Below are positions 60,800 to 64,000 of a stretch of DNA of 64,000 nt, one piece after another. Below the pieces are notes generated by a model. It did no database searches. It had not been told where the DNA came from and saw nothing but the letters and a program-made list of their open reading frames with translations. Both the position numbers and the translations under genes were made by a program. Each line of letters opens with the position of its first letter. Positions within the stretch are counted from its first letter, which is position 1. This DNA comes from Viridibacillus sp050278625. Its GTDB lineage: Bacteria; Bacillota; Bacilli; Bacillales_A; Planococcaceae. The DNA is taken from contig NZ_JBNNTI010000010.1 of the NCBI RefSeq assembly GCF_050278625.1, positions 1 to 64,000 of the forward strand. The letters run 5' to 3'.

Positions 60800-61890
60800 T
60801 ATTCTGCCCTCCCCATAGCTTGTAACGGATCAGCTTTTACAATGCTAGCACTTGATAGTAGCGCACCGAAAATTGACACGATAAATAATACACCAGAGAA
60901 TAAAAGGATTAAGCCGAAGTCAAAGACAAATGGAATACCCTTTGGCATAATAACTTGCAAGATTGCAGCAAAACTGATTGCTGCACCAATGCTTACAATT
61001 GATAAAATAATTACTTGGATAATTGTAGAGCCAATGAGAAAACTATTTTTTGCACCAACTGCTTTTAAAACACCAAATTGGTTAACTTTTTGAATCGTAA
61101 TAATATAGAAGAAAGCTGTTAAAACGAATACTGCTATTATGATTAGAAATGCTAGCATCATGAATAATGAGCTTTGTTCAGCATCATAACCAGGTATACC
61201 TTTAATAACATTGCCTTTTTCTACCCAAACTCCACCTTTTATAGTAGATGAAACATCTTCTTGTAAATCTTTATTAGCATTCTTTATAACAATCGTGTTA
61301 TAAGATATTTTTTGTTTTGTTGCGAAAATGTTTTCCCAGCTTTCTTTGTTTATAAAAGCTACGGATGTATGACTGAATGTTTGTTTTTCAGTAAAACCAA
61401 CTACTGTATAAGTAATATCTGAGTTTTCTTCGTATAATTTATCGCCGATTTCAATTCCTTGTTTTTTTAATGAGTCATCGGCAACAATCGTTGGTTCTTT
61501 AGATGTTTTAATAATTGAGCCTTCAGTCACTTTGGGCATAAGGAAGCTATTTGGGTCAATCCCCATCATGCTTACGTCAACTTTTTTATCTGAGTTTACT
61601 TCCTTTAAAGAAAGCATTTGTAAACCAACTGTTTGCAGATTTTTATTGTCTTTTATTTTCGATAATACTTTTTCATCAAAGCGAGAGCGATCGAGGCGAT
61701 TGTCTGCATCTTTGTCTAAATAAAATGCATGTGCATTCATATTCTGAATAGAAGATGCGTTATCTGATGATAGACCGTTTGCCAATCCGCTAATGATAAA
61801 CACCAACGCTGCAACGAAAAACATGATAAAACCAATCAATAAATATCTAAGTTTGAAAAACCGAATTTCTTTTAATGAAAGAGAAAACAT
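60799..61890 (-). CDS. hrtB: Haem exporter permease HrtB-like (FtsX type)
   Basis: 363 aa. One N-terminal helix (YLLIGFIMFFVAALVFIISG), an extracytoplasmic domain of about 190 residues, then three helices with the FtsX core (FYIITIQKVNQFGVLKAVGA). It closes with VKADPLQAMGRAE, much like S. aureus HrtB. CAGGAGG precedes the ATG. HrtB takes haem from the membrane and releases it outside. Confidence 0.85.
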   Translation of the reverse strand: MFSLSLKEIRFFKLRYLLIGFIMFFVAALVFIISGLANGLSSDNASSIQNMNAHAFYLDKDADNRLDRSRFDEKVLSKIKDNKNLQTVGLQMLSLKEVNSDKKVDVSMMGIDPNSFLMPKVTEGSIIKTSKEPTIVADDSLKKQGIEIGDKLYEENSDITYTVVGFTEKQTFSHTSVAFINKESWENIFATKQKISYNTIVIKNANKDLQEDVSSTIKGGVWVEKGNVIKGIPGYDAEQSSLFMMLAFLIIIAVFVLTAFFYIITIQKVNQFGVLKAVGAKNSFLIGSTIIQVIILSIVSIGAAISFAAILQVIMPKGIPFVFDFGLILLFSGVLFIVSIFGALLSSASIVKADPLQAMGRAE

Positions 61891-61938
61891 ATCTACTTCA
61901 TCCTCCTGTTCTTAGTTACATCAATAATGTACATCTTG

Positions 61939-61958
61939 GATATGAACGGAAGATGAAT
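61939..61958 (-). promoter_or_regulatory. HssR-type tandem operator upstream of hrtB
   Basis: On the minus strand ATTCATCTT-CC-GTTCATATC is a direct repeat with an 11-base period. It matches the known S. aureus HssR site GTTCATATT-N2-GTTCATATT in spacing and at 15 of 18 repeat positions. It lies about 50 bases before the hrtB start. Confidence 0.7.
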
Positions 61959-61968
61959 AATAAATTAC

Positions 61969-62018
61969 AAAAAAAGTCAGTTATTATTTATGGAAAAGTT
62001 CACAAGATAATAACTGAC
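61969..62018 (-). terminator. Terminator of the hssRS operon
   Basis: GTCAGTTATTA and TAATAACTGAC (arms 62018-62008 and 61986-61976, minus strand) precede TTTTTTT, so hrtBA is transcribed separately from the operator just beyond. Confidence 0.8.
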
Positions 62019-62022
62019 AATA

Positions 62023-63402
62023 TTATTGAATGGGTAGTGTCACAGAAAAAATCGTACCTTTATTTTCTTCACTTATAACATCTATTTTCCCATTATGCAA
62101 TTTAATGATAGATGAAACGATGGATAAACCAAGTCCAGAGCCTTCAACGGAATGGGTTCTTGAGGAATCTACGCGGTAGAACCGATCGAATATCCTATCA
62201 ATTTCTTTCTCAGATAAACCTATCCCTTTATCTTGGAAAGTGACAATAATGGATGAATCATTTTTTGCTATTGCTATATCAATGCTACCATTTTCTTTAT
62301 TGTACTTTATCGCATTAGTTAAAAGGTTGTCCCATACGGTGTTAAGTAGTAAGGGGTCACCTACTATTTCGAAATCTGGTAGAGAATAACTGAGCATAAT
62401 TCCCTTTTCTCCAATAGCCCATTGATATTGGCGGACAAGTTCTTTAATTTGCTCTGCTACATTAAATGATTTTTTCTTCATAATATCTTCATTCTGATCT
62501 AAAGATGAGAGGAGTAGTAGTTGCTTGGTTAGAGTAGAGAGTCTTTCAATTTCTCCATTTATAACTGCAATATATTTTTCTTTATCTTCAGATGGCAGTT
62601 CATCTTTTCCTAATAAGTTTGTATATCCTTTAATATTCGAAAGTGGAGACTGGATATCATGGGAAATATTTGAGATGAATTCTTTTCGAATATCATCGAA
62701 TTGTTCTAACTTATTTGCCATATGAGAGAAGCTATTTGCTAGCTTACCTAATTCATCACTTCGATTAATATCTAGCTCGACATTAAATTTCCCCTCGGCC
62801 AACGAGTTCGTCGCTTTTGTTAATTTAGTAATAGGTTTTACTAAATATTTTGTACTGATGAGTACCATTAAAATACTTAGTATTATTGTTAAAGCAAATA
62901 GCCAACCAAATAAAATATGCATCTCATTGAAGAGTAATTTTATGTCTGGTCTAAGGAAGAGTGCATATTGTTTGTTATCATGTGTTAATGGTACTCCAAT
63001 CGTATTTTTCAATTCATTTGCAAAAAAACCAGTAACAAATGTTTCTTGTGGGAAATGAAGAAGTCCGTGGTAAATCTCATTGTTTAATACTTGATCTATT
63101 GTAGAATTTGGCAGTTCCTTTACACGAAAATCTGCTCCAAAATAAGTACCTTTTCGAGATGTATCAACCAAGTACAGTTGATAACCAATGAATGACAGGT
63201 TTTCGAGATAGTCCTTCAAGTCAGTGGTCGGATGTTTTTCTGCAAATTCAGCAATGTCTAAAGCGATTTGTGTATTCTTAGCATCGTTAAATGGTTTTAG
63301 CTTCTGTTGATAATATGTATTGGATATAAAGAATGATAGTACGCCACTTAGTAGCATAATACCAATCGTCAACATAATGAATTTAAAGTAGAGGGATCTC
63401 AT
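62023..63402 (-). CDS. hssS: Haem sensor histidine kinase HssS-like
   Basis: 459 aa, two residues from S. aureus HssS. Two helices (FIMLTIGIMLLSGVLSFFIS; LTIILSILMVLISTKYLV near residue 175) flank an extracytoplasmic sensor of about 130 residues. HAMP, a DHp helix with FISNISHDIQSPLSNIKGYT (phospho-His) and a complete ATPase domain (NLLTNAIKYN, FQDKGIGLSE, EGSGLGLSIV) follow. It overlaps the response-regulator gene by 4 bases. Haem sensing is inferred from the linked hrtBA and operator. Confidence 0.88.
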   Translation of the reverse strand: MRSLYFKFIMLTIGIMLLSGVLSFFISNTYYQQKLKPFNDAKNTQIALDIAEFAEKHPTTDLKDYLENLSFIGYQLYLVDTSRKGTYFGADFRVKELPNSTIDQVLNNEIYHGLLHFPQETFVTGFFANELKNTIGVPLTHDNKQYALFLRPDIKLLFNEMHILFGWLFALTIILSILMVLISTKYLVKPITKLTKATNSLAEGKFNVELDINRSDELGKLANSFSHMANKLEQFDDIRKEFISNISHDIQSPLSNIKGYTNLLGKDELPSEDKEKYIAVINGEIERLSTLTKQLLLLSSLDQNEDIMKKKSFNVAEQIKELVRQYQWAIGEKGIMLSYSLPDFEIVGDPLLLNTVWDNLLTNAIKYNKENGSIDIAIAKNDSSIIVTFQDKGIGLSEKEIDRIFDRFYRVDSSRTHSVEGSGLGLSIVSSIIKLHNGKIDVISEENKGTIFSVTLPIQ

Positions 63403-64000
63403 ATACTTTTGTCCTCCAATAAGTAACCGATTCCGCGTACAGTCTTAATATGAATGGCATCTGTTAAATCTGAAAAGCGCTCACGTAGCCGTTTAATATG
63501 AACATCGACCGTACGATCATCACCTGCAAAGTCTAATCCCCAAACTTGTTCAATTAAATGCTCCCTAGAAAATACTTGTTTAGGATGAGACATCAAAAAG
63601 TACATCAATTCAAATTCCTTCAATGGTAAAAATATTGTGCGATTGCCAATTTGCACCTCATAATTTGATTTATTTATTGAGAGGTCACCGAGTCGAACGA
63701 TAGAATCATCGACTTGTTTATCGTAACGGCGTAATAATGCTTTAATACGAAATAGTAATTCTTGCGGTTCAAATGGCTTTACAAGATAATCATCCGTACC
63801 GGAATCATAACCTTTTTCCTTATCGGTAATTTGGTTTTTCGCAGTTAGTAAGATGACAGGGATATCATACTGCTGACGTATTTCTTTTGTTAAAGAATAG
63901 CCATCCATATAGGGCATCATCACATCGATAACTGCTAAATCACAGAGCACACCTTTAAGAATGCGCAATGCTTCCATACCATCATTTGCTTTATATACAT
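63399..64000 (-). CDS. hssR: Response regulator HssR-like, 5' end outside window
   Basis: The frame is open to the window edge (VYKANDGMEALRIL), so the first 20-30 residues are missing. The receiver part shows the phospho-Asp in LAVIDVMMPYMDGYSLTKEI, Thr in LLTAKN and Lys in YLVKPFEP. An OmpR-type winged helix follows (REHLIEQVWGLDFAGDDRTV, VHIKRLRERF). It matches the HssR pattern along its length. It should bind the tandem site at 61939-61958. Confidence 0.88.
   Translation of the reverse strand, partial: VYKANDGMEALRILKGVLCDLAVIDVMMPYMDGYSLTKEIRQQYDIPVILLTAKNQITDKEKGYDSGTDDYLVKPFEPQELLFRIKALLRRYDKQVDDSIVRLGDLSINKSNYEVQIGNRTIFLPLKEFELMYFLMSHPKQVFSREHLIEQVWGLDFAGDDRTVDVHIKRLRERFSDLTDAIHIKTVRGIGYLLEDKSI

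Noticed and set aside
1..64000. tRNA, rRNA and prophage genes
   Set aside because: No cloverleaf, rRNA segment, integrase, portal, terminase or tail gene was recognised on either strand.

Overview
The window is AT-rich (roughly one third G+C) and reads as the chromosome of a Gram-positive, spore-former-type Firmicute, most likely a Bacillaceae/Planococcaceae member of the Lysinibacillus/Viridibacillus kind. Reasons: strong AGGAGG-type ribosome binding sites, frequent TTG/GTG starts, FosB (a bacillithiol-dependent enzyme), a YhcN-like lipoprotein, a SigO/RsoA/YvrJ cluster, KimA behind a c-di-AMP riboswitch and PbuE behind an adenine riboswitch. The genus is an inference from protein resemblance; no rRNA or tRNA gene was seen.

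Left part (1-10.9 kb): an accessory, partly decayed region. It holds a frameshifted DUF2441-like gene, a probable frameshifted small membrane gene, an intact PhzF-family gene, and a chimeric relic in which the C-terminal part of a MerR-type regulator runs into a CPBP (Abi) membrane protease fragment. Next comes the most interesting locus. A cytoplasmic XRE-HTH/TPR regulator of the RRNPP (NprR/PlcR) type is followed at once by a 59-aa exported propeptide. It is divergent from a 125-aa secreted Ser/Gly-rich protein of unknown family, which is followed by a three-gene ABC unit: a membrane protein with a truncated M1-peptidase-like module, an ATPase and a permease. This looks like a peptide-quorum-sensing cassette controlling a secreted product and its transporter. 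GNAT and RidA-family genes follow.

Middle (11-34 kb): purine and nitrogen metabolism. pbuE lies behind an adenine riboswitch, beside an IS3 remnant, a nucleobase permease and a guanine deaminase with PurR-box-like sites. A five-gene nickel/peptide-type ABC transporter (nikABCDE-like) converges on a complete urease operon, ureABCEFGD, so metal supply and the nickel enzyme sit together. Then come a YnfA-family protein with an odd start, an isochorismatase-like hydrolase, an ECF sigma factor with a DUF4179 anti-sigma partner, and an MBL hydrolase/TetR/DUF418 group with two perfect palindromes.

Right part (34-64 kb): a chemoreceptor; a quinone/thiol-stress pair (ring-cleaving dioxygenase plus FMN reductase) under MhqR-like palindromes; an iron-type alcohol dehydrogenase; a YdcZ-Crp-YdcZ transporter/regulator group; a split sigma factor set (SigO-like, RsoA-like, YvrJ-like) beside an intracellular-type subtilisin; a LytTR-DUF3021-ABC module; Nudix and GNAT genes; a frameshifted YjbR gene; KimA with its riboswitch; a resistance-flavoured run (TmrB-like, FosB, phosphatase, HEXXH protein); a composite hairpin/GC-rich element; and an HssRS-HrtBA haem-stress system with its tandem operator, cut off by the right edge of the window.

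Decay is a recurring theme: at least seven gene relics are visible, most of them frameshifted or truncated copies of recognisable families. Most intact operons end in clear intrinsic terminators, several of which share a GATTAA loop.
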